Under the pieces are notes generated by a model. It was not told the origin of the DNA. It saw only the letters and a program-made list of their open reading frames with translations, and searched no databases. Shown piece after piece: positions 15,455 through 24,471 of a DNA stretch of 64,000 nt; the first letter of the stretch is position 1; each line of letters starts with the position of its first letter. Source of the stretch: Desulfomicrobium sp. UBA5193 (lineage in GTDB: Bacteria; Desulfobacterota; Desulfovibrionia; Desulfovibrionales; Desulfomicrobiaceae); NCBI GenBank assembly GCA_002412965.1, contig DHWB01000006.1:177561-241560 (forward strand), in the 5' to 3' direction. The position numbers were made by a program, and so were the translations under genes.

Positions 15455-17479
15455 ATGCAGTTTTTTCCCGCAGCGATGTCCAATGGGGCACAGACCTCGA
15501 AATATAGCGGAGTGTTTGAAACGGCGGCGACAAGGTCCGGACAGGATTTTTCCGGTCTTTTCTCGACGCATCTTGAACAGGCCGACGTGGCTTCGGCAGC
15601 GGACCGGATTGAGCAAAGTCCTCCTGCGGCCATGCAGGACGTGGCTGAGGCTGATGTGCAGACTCAACCGGATCGGCAGGACGACGCGGTCGAAGACCGT
15701 GAGCGGCAGTCCGTCGGCGAGGAAGAGTCTGACCTGAAAGCATCTGAAGCGCGCCATGATCGTGAGGCGGATGTTGACGAGGCGCAGGCGGCAAAAGCTG
15801 CCGTTCAGGAAGAATCCGTCGAGCATCAGGAACATGATGGCCATTTTGATTCGGCCAGAGCTGACCAAGAGCCTGGCGAGGGAGATAAATCCATCGCGTC
15901 GGTGACGAAGGATGTGGACGACACTGCCGTGACCGTGGCGACAGAGGTGCTGGCCGACGTTTCTGCAGCGGTAAAAGGTCAAGGCGAAGGGGCGGGCGAA
16001 GAGACGATCGCTGCCCGGATCGAGGCTCTGCAGGAGCTCGTACACCAGTTTCAGCAAAGCGAGCCCTCAGCTCGGAGTGAGCTGGCTGTGGGTCTCGGCG
16101 CGCAGCTCAGGTCTTTGAAAGAAGAGCTTGTCGCATGGCAGCAGCAGGAGAAACCGGAGCGCCGGAGTTCGGGGCAGAACGCCCTGGCTTCGTCCCGGTC
16201 TGTCTCCAAGGCGGTTCGGCAGCTCGACGAGCTGGCTCAGCGCTTCGAGATGTCCGGCGCGAACAGGCAAGCTGCGCAGACGGGGCACCCTGAACGATCG
16301 CTATCCGCATCCGCGCAGGCTGGAACGTCCGTAGCGATGCCCGGCAAGGCGCAGGCGCGAGCAGCGGCCGTCAACGCCGGAGCCGCGGGCGCGGTTGTGG
16401 CGGCGGCAGGGACGACTCTTGAGCATCAAGCCCGGAGCACGGATTCCCGGCCCGCATCCGTGAAGCAGAAGGACGAGTTGCAAGCATCCCAGGTGCAAGC
16501 GCAGCCCGTGGCCCGTGGTGCCGAGAACAAGGAATCCATGTTGCGCAGTGCGGTGCACGTGGAGCCGGTCAGGAATTCCCCGCAGCCGGAAGGCTCTCCC
16601 CAGGAAGCAACTGCCGCTGGCACGGAGATAGCGGCCCCCAGCCGTGAGAACGGTCGAATTTACGAGACAAGAGTGGCCTCGACGGCATCTGCAGGCCTCG
16701 CCGCAAGCATTGGCGGGAAGAATTCCGTCCCGAAGGACAAGTCCGAGCAACAATTGCCGGAGCAGTTGGGATTGAACGCACAGGAGGATGCTCCGGCCAG
16801 GCGGGTGAGTCCGTCGTCCGCCGAGCGCAAGGGCGCTCAGAATCATCAGGATGCGCGGCAGGGCTTTTTTGGGGCTCATCAGCAGGACAAACCGTCTGTG
16901 TCCAAGGCGCAGGCTTCTGGGGGTGGAAAAATTGTCCTTGAAGGCGAATCCCTGACCGGGGCTGCCGTCCAGAATGCTCAGGCCCAGGTTCAGCAGCGCC
17001 TTAATTCTCCCGTAAGCGCACGTAATACCGAGGTTTACAAGCAGGTTGAGAGCGGGGCTTTCAAGAATCTGGGGCAGGGCGTCAAGCAACTGGTCATCCG
17101 GCTTGATCCCATGGAACTTGGGCAGGTGAGCGTCATTTTGCAAGTGCGGGGCAAGGAAGTGCAGGCCGTGCTGCGGGCCAGCAATCAGGAAACTTCCGTG
17201 GCGCTTAATGAACAATTGAGCCAGCTTCGGACCCAACTCGAAGCCCAGGGCCTCAAGGTCGGCAAGCTCGAAGTCCAGACGCAGCTGGCTGATGGGCAGG
17301 GTCAGTCGCAGTGGCAGGGCGCGGAAAGCCACAACCGCTACCAGGAAAATCGTGAATTCGCCTTGTCCGCCAAGCGTTGGCGCACTCTTGACCGGGTGAG
17401 CCCCGATTTGGTCCGGGATGTGCAAAATAGCCCGCAGAGGGAAAAACTTTCCCAAAGCGGCCTGGATATTTTTGCCTGA
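15455..17479 (+). CDS. fliK: flagellar hook-length control protein
   Basis: A 674-residue protein. The first about 500 residues are low-complexity, Ala/Gln/Glu/Ser-rich and probably disordered, as expected for the secreted molecular ruler. The conserved C-terminal domain begins near 543 (KQLVIRLDPMELGQVSVILQ, then LNEQLSQLRTQLEAQGLKVG), which switches export specificity from hook to filament proteins at FlhB. The start has AGGAGGTGGATC as ribosome site. flgD and flgE follow on the same strand within short gaps, so this is the hook operon. Confidence 0.93.
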   Translation: MQFFPAAMSNGAQTSKYSGVFETAATRSGQDFSGLFSTHLEQADVASAADRIEQSPPAAMQDVAEADVQTQPDRQDDAVEDRERQSVGEEESDLKASEARHDREADVDEAQAAKAAVQEESVEHQEHDGHFDSARADQEPGEGDKSIASVTKDVDDTAVTVATEVLADVSAAVKGQGEGAGEETIAARIEALQELVHQFQQSEPSARSELAVGLGAQLRSLKEELVAWQQQEKPERRSSGQNALASSRSVSKAVRQLDELAQRFEMSGANRQAAQTGHPERSLSASAQAGTSVAMPGKAQARAAAVNAGAAGAVVAAAGTTLEHQARSTDSRPASVKQKDELQASQVQAQPVARGAENKESMLRSAVHVEPVRNSPQPEGSPQEATAAGTEIAAPSRENGRIYETRVASTASAGLAASIGGKNSVPKDKSEQQLPEQLGLNAQEDAPARRVSPSSAERKGAQNHQDARQGFFGAHQQDKPSVSKAQASGGGKIVLEGESLTGAAVQNAQAQVQQRLNSPVSARNTEVYKQVESGAFKNLGQGVKQLVIRLDPMELGQVSVILQVRGKEVQAVLRASNQETSVALNEQLSQLRTQLEAQGLKVGKLEVQTQLADGQGQSQWQGAESHNRYQENREFALSAKRWRTLDRVSPDLVRDVQNSPQREKLSQSGLDIFA

Positions 17480-17491
17480 AAGGAGAGAGTC

Positions 17492-18169
17492 ATGATCGAG
17501 CAGATTTTGCAGCAACAAGGCGGTTTCTACGGTGCGGACAAGGCAGCCAAAAACGATGTCCTGGGCAAGGATGCCTTTTTGAAGCTGCTCGTGACCCAGT
17601 TGCAGAATCAGGATCCTCTGAATCCTCTTGATGACAAGGAATTCATTGCTCAGCTGGCGCAGTTCTCGAGCCTCGAGCAGATGACCAATATTTCATCAGG
17701 TATCACCTCGCTGACCGAAAAGACGGGACAGCAGGACATGCTCAGCGCCGTCAATTACATCGGCAAGGAAGTCACCGCCGAGGGCAGTGAGATGACCAAG
17801 GGCGAAAATTACGTCACTCCGGTTTATTTCACCCTGAGCGGCGCGGCGGCACAAGTGTTCGCCAATGTTTACGATGCCAACAACAACCTCGTGCGCACCG
17901 AGAAGTTCACCTCCATGCAGGCCGGAGAGTTCGCGTTCAACTGGGATGGCAAGGACTACAACGGAAATGCGGTCGGCAGTGGGCAGTACAACGTGTACTT
18001 CGCGGCGGAAAGTCCGACCGGCGCGGCAGTGCTGGTGGATACGGAAGTCAGCGGGACAGTTACGGCATTGGAGCAGGGCGATGGGGAAACCTACTTCCGT
18101 CTGAGCGACGGCCGCAAGATCAGCTTCAGCGATATCAAAAAGGTCGTTCAGCCGACCTCGATAGAATAA
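17492..18169 (+). CDS. flgD: flagellar hook assembly scaffold FlgD
   Basis: A 225-residue hook-capping protein. The N-terminal signature is visible: KDAFLKLLVTQLQNQDPLNP and DKEFIAQLAQFSSLEQM within residues 28-66. The C-terminal part (from about 95) is the FnIII/Tudor-like module, including the strand pattern EFAFNWDGKDYNGNAVGSG. It is exported and caps the growing hook so that FlgE can polymerise. It follows fliK by 12 bp. Confidence 0.96.
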   Translation: MIEQILQQQGGFYGADKAAKNDVLGKDAFLKLLVTQLQNQDPLNPLDDKEFIAQLAQFSSLEQMTNISSGITSLTEKTGQQDMLSAVNYIGKEVTAEGSEMTKGENYVTPVYFTLSGAAAQVFANVYDANNNLVRTEKFTSMQAGEFAFNWDGKDYNGNAVGSGQYNVYFAAESPTGAAVLVDTEVSGTVTALEQGDGETYFRLSDGRKISFSDIKKVVQPTSIE

Positions 18170-18209
18170 ACGGAATTTTTCGTCACTGCGGTGATAAAAG
18201 GGGGTAGTT

Positions 18210-19895
18210 ATGGGTTTGTCAGCATCAATGTACTCCGGAACCAGCGGTCTCAAGGCTCATGGCGAGGATATGACCGTCATCGGCAACAACATCTCCAACG
18301 TGTCCACCATCGGGTACAAGGCCTCGCGCATGTATTTCGAGGACGCATTGAGCCAGCAGATCACCACGGCTTCCGGTGGAGGTCAGGTAGGACGCGGTGT
18401 CTCCGTTGGCGCGGTCATGGGTGACTTTTCCCAGGGTTCCCTGGAGAGCACGACGGAAGCCACGGACCTGGCCATTGGAGGCAACGGATTTTTCATGGTC
18501 TCCCCCGCCGGCCAGGAGCTCAACTACTATACGCGGGCCGGAAATTTCCGCTTCGATGAGGACGGCTTCCTTGTGGATCCGCACGGTTACCGGCTGCAGG
18601 GCTGGGAAGTGCAGCAGCGTGACACAAGTGCTGCCGCTAGCGGGGATACAACGGCGACATCACAGACCGGGGTGCAGATATTGGGCGTGCCGCAAGACAT
18701 AAAACTGGAAAATTTTCAGTCTCCGCCCCAGGCCACGAGCCGGCTGGACCTCATCGTCAACGTGGATTCCGCATCCGAAGACAAGACGGTAAGCGACACC
18801 TCGCCGTTTACTGCGATGTTCGACAAGTATGATGCAACACAGGACATCCCCATTGGTGAGGCGAATTATGCATATCAGACAACGATAAAGGTTTATGATG
18901 AGAATGGTTCATCACACAGTTTGACTGTGTATATGGATCCGGTTTCAAATGATGAAGTCACCGATGTTGCTGGTGGAAAGAAATATTGGGAATATATCGT
19001 TACCGTGCCCAAGACGGATGATAATCGCGAGTTCATGGATGACACAAAAGAAACACGCGGGATTTTAATGACAGGGACATTGACCTTTAACGCTTCCGGA
19101 CAGTTGGAAAATATGTCCGGGTTTACTGTCAACGATCCTGCTGCGGATCCTGACGTCAAGGCCTCTTGGGTGCCAGCCAACTTTTCTCAAAACGGATACC
19201 CGATTTTCACGGCGAACTTTCTGGGTACGGAAGATGGCAGTACAACGGGGTCCGGAGTTTTAGCGGACAGCGTGAATACAAAGAATATTGAACTGAACTT
19301 TGGAGTGCGCAACAAGACGACGACGTGGGATCCGGGACCGGTAACACAGACTCCCGTTCCTACAGTCACAGGTCAGGCCACTCTCGCCGGATTGTCGGCC
19401 ATTGACACGACAGGCTTGTTGGCTTCGGAGCTTGGGACAATAAACGGGATGGATGCCACGGAAATCAGCGCGCTTTCCTCGACCAACTTCAGCACCGGAT
19501 CCACGACAATTTTCCAGGCTCAGGACGGATACACCGCCGGATTTTTGCAGAATATCTCGGTTGACCGGGACGGAGTCATCACCGGCCGATACTCCAACGG
19601 GCAGGTCCTGCAGCTCTTTGCGGTGACGCTGGCCACGTTCAACAACAACTACGCGCTCTACCGCGAGGGCGGAAACCTCTTCTCCGAAACCCGCTCCTCC
19701 GGGCCGCCCATCACCGGTCTGGCCAACACCGGCGGCAAGGGAAGCATCGCCTCCAATTCCCTGGAACAGTCCAATGTCGATTTGGCCACGGAATTCGTCA
19801 AGATGATCACCACGGAGAAAGGCTTTCAGGCCAACTCCAAGACCATCACCACCGTTGATCAGATGCTTTCCGTGCTTATTCAGCTCAAGCGATAA
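18210..19895 (+). CDS. flgE: flagellar hook protein FlgE
   Basis: A 561-residue axial protein of the hook. The N-terminal rod/hook motif (MSASMYSGTSGL region, then NNISNVSTIGYKASR) and the C-terminal heptad region (SLEQSNVDLATEFVKMITTE, ending LSVLIQLKR) are typical and form the coiled core. The central domains are family-variable. Bases about 18840-19140 are noticeably AT-richer than the rest, matching the variable surface domain. A terminator follows. Confidence 0.96.
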   Translation: MGLSASMYSGTSGLKAHGEDMTVIGNNISNVSTIGYKASRMYFEDALSQQITTASGGGQVGRGVSVGAVMGDFSQGSLESTTEATDLAIGGNGFFMVSPAGQELNYYTRAGNFRFDEDGFLVDPHGYRLQGWEVQQRDTSAAASGDTTATSQTGVQILGVPQDIKLENFQSPPQATSRLDLIVNVDSASEDKTVSDTSPFTAMFDKYDATQDIPIGEANYAYQTTIKVYDENGSSHSLTVYMDPVSNDEVTDVAGGKKYWEYIVTVPKTDDNREFMDDTKETRGILMTGTLTFNASGQLENMSGFTVNDPAADPDVKASWVPANFSQNGYPIFTANFLGTEDGSTTGSGVLADSVNTKNIELNFGVRNKTTTWDPGPVTQTPVPTVTGQATLAGLSAIDTTGLLASELGTINGMDATEISALSSTNFSTGSTTIFQAQDGYTAGFLQNISVDRDGVITGRYSNGQVLQLFAVTLATFNNNYALYREGGNLFSETRSSGPPITGLANTGGKGSIASNSLEQSNVDLATEFVKMITTEKGFQANSKTITTVDQMLSVLIQLKR

Positions 19896-19917
19896 GCCCT
19901 GTTTTCGGCCAAGACAA

Positions 19918-19952
19918 AAAGCCCGCGCTGTAAAGAGCAGCGCGGGCTTTGC
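19918..19952. terminator. bidirectional terminator between flgE and flaG
   Basis: AAAGCCCGCGCTG and its exact reverse complement, 7-base loop, with A run before and T run after. It serves both convergent genes. Confidence 0.92.
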
Positions 19953-19976
19953 TTGTTTTCTCGTCCGGAAAGGAAG

Positions 19977-20360
19977 TTACAGGGCCTTGTTCAGAAACAG
20001 CCCGACCATGTTTTCAATGGAAGCGGCCAGATCAAGCATTTCATCCCCCGGAATCTTGCGGATCAGCTTGTCGGTTTCCGGATCGCGCACTTCAACCTGC
20101 ACGATGTCCGTCCGCTCATCGACGCTGAATTTCAAATTCACTCCCAGCGAAGACATGTAGGAATCGACGGCTTCGGTCAGGTTCTGCAGCTTCTGCAAGG
20201 AAATTTCTTCCGAGTCGTCAGATTTAGCTTGGGAGCGTTGACTCTGGCCCAGGCTGAATTCCGTCCGTTCGCCGCTTTCCAGACTGGACCGCTGCTGCCC
20301 GGCTTGTTCCACCGGCGCCAGCAGCTCTTGGGGCTCATAGGCTAGCGAGGTTATTTTCAT
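19977..20360 (-). CDS. flaG: FlaG family flagellar protein
   Basis: A 127-residue protein. The conserved part lies at about 60-127: LNLTEAVDSYMSSLGVNLKF, then VQVEVRDPETDKLIRKIPGDE, the FlaG signature. FlaG proteins influence filament length in several bacteria, with mechanism unsettled. The first 55 residues are Ser/Gln/Glu-rich and probably disordered. Ribosome site GAGGAGG. A sigma-28-like site lies 37 bp upstream, making it a late gene, divergent from flagellin. Confidence 0.88.
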   Translation of the reverse strand: MKITSLAYEPQELLAPVEQAGQQRSSLESGERTEFSLGQSQRSQAKSDDSEEISLQKLQNLTEAVDSYMSSLGVNLKFSVDERTDIVQVEVRDPETDKLIRKIPGDEMLDLAASIENMVGLFLNKAL

Positions 20361-20396
20361 GGCCGAGGCCTCCTCTTAAATAGTTGTACATCAGTA

Positions 20397-20424
20397 TTAT
20401 CGTCCTGGCGGGGGAAAAACTTTA
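20397..20424 (-). promoter_or_regulatory. sigma-28-like promoter of flaG
   Basis: On the minus strand TAAAGTTT (8 of 8 to the enteric -35) is followed after 12 bases by GACGATAA (7 of 8 to GCCGATAA). The usual spacer is 11, so the match is good but not perfect. Confidence 0.65.
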
Positions 20425-20509
20425 GGAGGAGAGGCAATTTTGACCTCTTGAGCAGGTCTGTATGGAATAATAAGTTATAATATGCTGATAATTATTGATA
20501 AATTTGAAT

Positions 20510-20526
20510 TGGCATTTGACATGCAT
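20510..20526 (+). promoter_or_regulatory. sigma-54 -24/-12 site ahead of flagellin
   Basis: TGGCAT-TTGAC-ATGCAT gives the exact GG-N10-GC spacing; the expected start is near 20537, close to the AAGGAGG ribosome site. A GCTGATAA sequence at 20484-20491 resembles a sigma-28 -10 but lacks a partner at the right distance. Confidence 0.6.
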
Positions 20527-20560
20527 TGCCGCGTGTATAACTGCATAAGGAGGTTCTCTC

Positions 20561-21487
20561 ATGTCTTTGGTCATAAACCACAATTTGATGGCAATGAACG
20601 CCGCCAGGAATTTGTCCACGTCCTATAGCAATCTTTCAACTTCGACTCGGCGTCTTTCCTCCGGATTGCGCGTGGGCACGGCCGCGGATGATGCGGCAGG
20701 CCTGGCCATCCGTGAGTTGATGCGTGCCGACATAGCATCCCTCAACCAGGGCATGCGCAACGCAAACGACGCGATCTCCATGATTCAGACCGCCGATGGG
20801 GCTCTGCAGGTTATCGATGAAAAATTGATCCGCATGAAAGAGCTGGCCACGCAGGCTGCCACCGGCACCTACGGTTCGGATCAGCGTCTGATCATTGACT
20901 CCGAGTACCAGGCCATGGCCTCGGAAATAACCCGAATCGCCAACGCGACAGATTTCAACGGAATTTATCTGCTGAACGGCAACCTCTCTTCGTCGTATCA
21001 GAACGCGGCGGAATGGGGACGGGATCACTCCGGCGCAGCCTTGCAGGCCACCGGCGCCCTCAAGATCCATTTCGGAACAGGCAACGACAGCAGCGAGGAC
21101 TACTACTACATTGCCATCGGCAATTCCACGGCTTCGGCCTTGGGTTTGGGCAACCAGTCCGATCGAAGCATCTCTAGTGGAGGTTTCAGTATCTCCACCC
21201 AGCAGGCGGCTCAGCAGTCTCTGGATGCGATCAACCAGGCGATCATCTCCAAGGATAAGATCCGGGCCAGCTTGGGTGCGTTGCAGAACCGGCTGGAGAA
21301 CACGATCACCAACCTGAGCATCCAGGCCGAAAATCTTCAGGCTGCCGAATCGCGGGTTTCCGATGTCGACGTCGCCTCGGAAATGACGGAATTCGTGCGT
21401 AACCAGATCCTGACCCAGTCTGCCGTAGCCATGCTGGCCCAGGCCAATCAGCTGCCGCAGATGGCCATGCAGCTCATGCAGGGTTAG
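20561..21487 (+). CDS. fliC: flagellin
   Basis: A 308-residue filament subunit, on the short side for flagellins. The N-terminal D0/D1 helices are well conserved (INHNLMAMNAARNL, RLSSGLRVGTAADDAAGLAI), as is the C-terminal D0/D1 (DVDVASEMTEFVRNQILTQS, AMLAQANQLPQMAMQLMQG). The middle is reduced to a small D2-like loop around 140-220. Secreted by the flagellar type III apparatus. The ribosome site AAGGAGG contains a GGA that CsrA could bind; csrA-fliW at 52.7 kb would then control it (inference). Confidence 0.96.
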   Translation: MSLVINHNLMAMNAARNLSTSYSNLSTSTRRLSSGLRVGTAADDAAGLAIRELMRADIASLNQGMRNANDAISMIQTADGALQVIDEKLIRMKELATQAATGTYGSDQRLIIDSEYQAMASEITRIANATDFNGIYLLNGNLSSSYQNAAEWGRDHSGAALQATGALKIHFGTGNDSSEDYYYIAIGNSTASALGLGNQSDRSISSGGFSISTQQAAQQSLDAINQAIISKDKIRASLGALQNRLENTITNLSIQAENLQAAESRVSDVDVASEMTEFVRNQILTQSAVAMLAQANQLPQMAMQLMQG

Positions 21488-21522
21488 TGACGGGTTTACT
21501 GGCAGAGGCGATGATCAAAGAC

Positions 21523-21551
21523 AAAGCCGGGGTGTTTCACTCCGGCTTTTT
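21523..21551 (+). terminator. terminator after flagellin
   Basis: AAAGCCGGGGTG, loop TTT, CACTCCGGCTTT, then T run; one mismatch in the stem. It could also serve the convergent rnc gene. Confidence 0.88.
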
Positions 21552-21584
21552 CGCGTCTGGATGCGGGTTTGTCGCAGGGCGTTG

Positions 21585-22313
21585 CTAGGATTCGGGTTGG
21601 AACAGCTCCGGGTGGCGTGACTTGATCAGCCGCAGAGCCTCTTCGGCCGCGCCCTGCTCGGCCCTGCGCATGCTGCTTTCTTCCCATTGGACCTGTATGT
21701 TGTCCGGCAGGGTGACGATGACGGTGTACAGCTTGGCATGTTCCGGGCCATGGCTGCTGCCGAGGGCGTAGGATGGCCGGGCTTTCCAGATACGCTGGGT
21801 GGCCTCCTGGAGCAAGCTCTTGAAATCTTTGGGGCGGAAGGTTTCCGGAGGGCTTGGCCACAGCCCTTCGAACAAAAAATTGACACAGGTTCGCGCCGGG
21901 TCCAATCCGCCATCAAGATAGATCGCTCCAAGCACCGCTTCCATCGCATCGCTCAGTACGGAATTTTTTTCTCTCCCGCCCTGAACTTCCTCGCCCTTGC
22001 CGAGGAGTATGCACTCGCCCAGTCCGATTCGTTTTGCCACCTGCGCCAGGGCCGCCTCTCTGACCATCGCGGACCGCATTTTGGTGAGATGCCCCTCCTG
22101 CGCCTCTGGGAATTTCTGAAATAATTCGTGGGATACGGCCAATTCCAGGACCGCATCGCCCAAGAATTCCAGTCGCTCATTATGTAGGCATCCCTTTTCA
22201 TTGGCATGGGATGTATGTGTGAGCGCTTGGATTAAAAGCTTGACTTGCTTGAATTCATAATGGATTTTAGACTGCAGTGCCTGCAATGCATCCAACGGAA
22301 TTTCCAGAGACAT
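21585..22313 (-). CDS. rnc: ribonuclease III
   Basis: A 242-residue double-strand-specific endoribonuclease that processes rRNA precursors and structured mRNAs. The catalytic signature NERLEFLGDAVL lies at 45-56 (acidic residues E49 and D53), and SDAMEAVLGAIYLDGG carries the second acidic pair. The C-terminal third is a dsRNA-binding domain (FKSLLQEATQRI..., ending RAEQGAAEEALRLIK). The start at 22313 is chosen because MSLEIPLDALQAL begins the conserved fold; the start of the divergent gene is only 11 bp away. Confidence 0.95.
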   Translation of the reverse strand: MSLEIPLDALQALQSKIHYEFKQVKLLIQALTHTSHANEKGCLHNERLEFLGDAVLELAVSHELFQKFPEAQEGHLTKMRSAMVREAALAQVAKRIGLGECILLGKGEEVQGGREKNSVLSDAMEAVLGAIYLDGGLDPARTCVNFLFEGLWPSPPETFRPKDFKSLLQEATQRIWKARPSYALGSSHGPEHAKLYTVIVTLPDNIQVQWEESSMRRAEQGAAEEALRLIKSRHPELFQPES

Positions 22314-22324
22314 TAAGGTTCTCC

Positions 22325-24418
22325 ATGAGAGACGTTTATCTTCACGCCCTCTTTTCTCCCAACGCCATCGCTGTTGTCGGATCTTTCGACAGCGCAGGAG
22401 CCACGGCCCGTGTGATTTTGTCAAATCTCGAAGGCTGGGGGTATCAGGGGAGGATTGTGGCCGTCAATTGGACTGGCCAGCCTCCGTCCCAGGATCTACA
22501 GGAAATGGAAGGCGTTGATCTGGCCGTGGTTTGTCTGGCTCCCGAGCTTGTCCTTGATGCCCTGGAGATGATCGCCGACAAGGGAGTCAAGGCAGTCATC
22601 GTCACCTCCGCCGGATTTCGCGAGATCGGTGGCCGAGGCTACTATCTCGAAGAATCAATCATCCACCTGGCGGAACGAAGGAATCTGACTCTGCTGGGGC
22701 CCAATTGCCTTGGCGTTGCCTCCTGGGATGACCGGCTCAACGCTTCGCTCATTTCGCGCCTGCCCGGACAAGGCAACATCGCCTTTTTTTCGCCCTCGGG
22801 TTCCATGTGCAACGCCATTCTGGATTGGGCCGCGAGCGAGGAGATCGGATTTTCCAAATTCGCAAGCCTCGGAAACCGCGCGGTCATCGACGAGGCGTCC
22901 ATGCTCCAGTTCCTGGCCGAAGACCCGCAAACCCACGTCATCATAGGCTATCTGGAAGGAATGAACAATGGTCGGCGTTTTGCGCGCATCAGCCAGACCA
23001 TCACCCGCGAAAAACCGGTCATCATGCTGCAGGCCGGTATGACAGAGCATGGGCAAAAGGCAATTTCTTCCCATGTCGGAGCCCTGACCGGCTCCGAGCG
23101 TGCCTACCAGACAGCCCTCAAGCAGGCGGGCATCATTCAGGTCGATAATCTTTCCACACTTTTTGATCTGGCGCGCATGTTCGGCACCCAGCCGCTGCCC
23201 AAGGGACCAAACCTCGCCATCGTCACCAATTCCGGAGGGGCGGGAATCCTGGCCGCCGACGGCATGGCCGGAACCAGCCTCAACCTCCCCCGTCTTGGCC
23301 GGGAGACGATCGCCCGCCTGTCTGAAATTCTGCCCCGGCATGCCCAGACCTGCAATCCCGTGGACATCGGCATGGAAGCCACTCCGGTTCAGTATGCCCA
23401 GGCCGTGGAAGACGTCTTGAAGGACCGGCAGATCCACATGGCCCTTGTGGTCATTGCCCCTGGTCTTGGCGTGGACTTGCCGGCCATCGTGCGCGAACTG
23501 GTGGCGCTGCCCAAGATTGACGGGCAGGCCATCGCGGTCTGCCTCATCGGTCAGGAAGGGGTGCTGGAAGAGAAGCGTTTTCTGCAGAGTCACGGCCTGC
23601 CCTGCTATTCCAACCCCAAGGCGGCGCTCGGGAGCCTTGAGGCCATGATCCGCTATGCGCAATGGAAGACCAAGTCCTATCCGGTAGAGGTCTGCTATCG
23701 TCGTGATAAGGCCAAGGCCGAGCGTTTTCTTCAGGATTGTCTGGAAGTGGGCAAAACCGAACTGTTCGGCTTTGAGGTGCAGCCGTTGCTGATGGCTTAC
23801 GAGCTGCAGTTTCCGCGCACCGAGCTTGCCCGGACCAGCAAGAGTGCGGTCAAGATCGCCAAGCGCTTGGCGTGTTCCGTGGCTCTGAAGATTGCCTCTC
23901 CGCATATCGAATACAAGAGCGACGTCGGTGGGGTCGAGGTCAACCTGCAGACCTCAGAAGAGGTGCGTCACGGCTTTGTGCAGTTGACTTCAAGAGTTCA
24001 GCGCCTGCGCAGTGAAGCCTTTCTGTCGGGGTGTCTGGTTCAGGAGATGATCCTGGGTAAGCCGACGGAGGTCTGCATCCGGGTCCAGCGTGATCCGAAA
24101 TTCGGGCCTCTGATTCGCTTTGGGCTGTCCGGAAGCCAGGCCGAGATTTTCCAGGACTATTCCTTGCGTCTTGCCCCCCTGTCCCTGGAGGATGCCTCCG
24201 GGATGATGCGCGAGCTGAAGGTCTTTTCCCTGCTCAAGCGCGAGCGTGGTCGTGATGCGCTGGACTTGCGGGCGCTTGAAGATGTACTCTTGACGGTGTC
24301 GCAGATGACCTTGGATTTTCCTGAGATTTACGCATTGGAATTTGACCCGGTTCTGGTAACGTCTCGTGGGGCATGGGTTGCCGGGGCGAGGATGTCTCTT
24401 TTTCCTCAGTACGAGTAG
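22325..24418 (+). CDS. acetate/acyl-CoA ligase (ADP-forming) family protein, fused alpha-beta
   Basis: A 697-residue NDP-forming acyl-CoA synthetase. The N-terminal CoA-binding domain (PNAIAVVGSFDSAG, residues 9-22), the succinyl-CoA-ligase-like domains (GPNCLGV, IAFFSPSGSMCNAI, SSHVGALTGSERAY, VTNSGGAGILAADG) and the C-terminal ATP-grasp domain (from about 480; VALKIASPHIEYKSDVGG) are in the usual order. It should interconvert acyl-CoA plus ADP and Pi with acid plus ATP; the substrate is probably acetate-like. No GNAT domain follows, unlike Pat lysine acetyltransferases. The DRTGG protein gene follows after 53 bp. Confidence 0.9.
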   Translation: MRDVYLHALFSPNAIAVVGSFDSAGATARVILSNLEGWGYQGRIVAVNWTGQPPSQDLQEMEGVDLAVVCLAPELVLDALEMIADKGVKAVIVTSAGFREIGGRGYYLEESIIHLAERRNLTLLGPNCLGVASWDDRLNASLISRLPGQGNIAFFSPSGSMCNAILDWAASEEIGFSKFASLGNRAVIDEASMLQFLAEDPQTHVIIGYLEGMNNGRRFARISQTITREKPVIMLQAGMTEHGQKAISSHVGALTGSERAYQTALKQAGIIQVDNLSTLFDLARMFGTQPLPKGPNLAIVTNSGGAGILAADGMAGTSLNLPRLGRETIARLSEILPRHAQTCNPVDIGMEATPVQYAQAVEDVLKDRQIHMALVVIAPGLGVDLPAIVRELVALPKIDGQAIAVCLIGQEGVLEEKRFLQSHGLPCYSNPKAALGSLEAMIRYAQWKTKSYPVEVCYRRDKAKAERFLQDCLEVGKTELFGFEVQPLLMAYELQFPRTELARTSKSAVKIAKRLACSVALKIASPHIEYKSDVGGVEVNLQTSEEVRHGFVQLTSRVQRLRSEAFLSGCLVQEMILGKPTEVCIRVQRDPKFGPLIRFGLSGSQAEIFQDYSLRLAPLSLEDASGMMRELKVFSLLKRERGRDALDLRALEDVLLTVSQMTLDFPEIYALEFDPVLVTSRGAWVAGARMSLFPQYE

Positions 24419-24471
24419 GGCGTGGTCGACAACATGGTGCCAGAATATCGCAGTCCTGATCAGGAGGGAGT

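Noticed and set aside
20484..20491. sigma-28 promoter for flagellin (GCTGATAA)
   Set aside because: No TAAA-type -35 at 11-12 bases; the sigma-54 site fits better.
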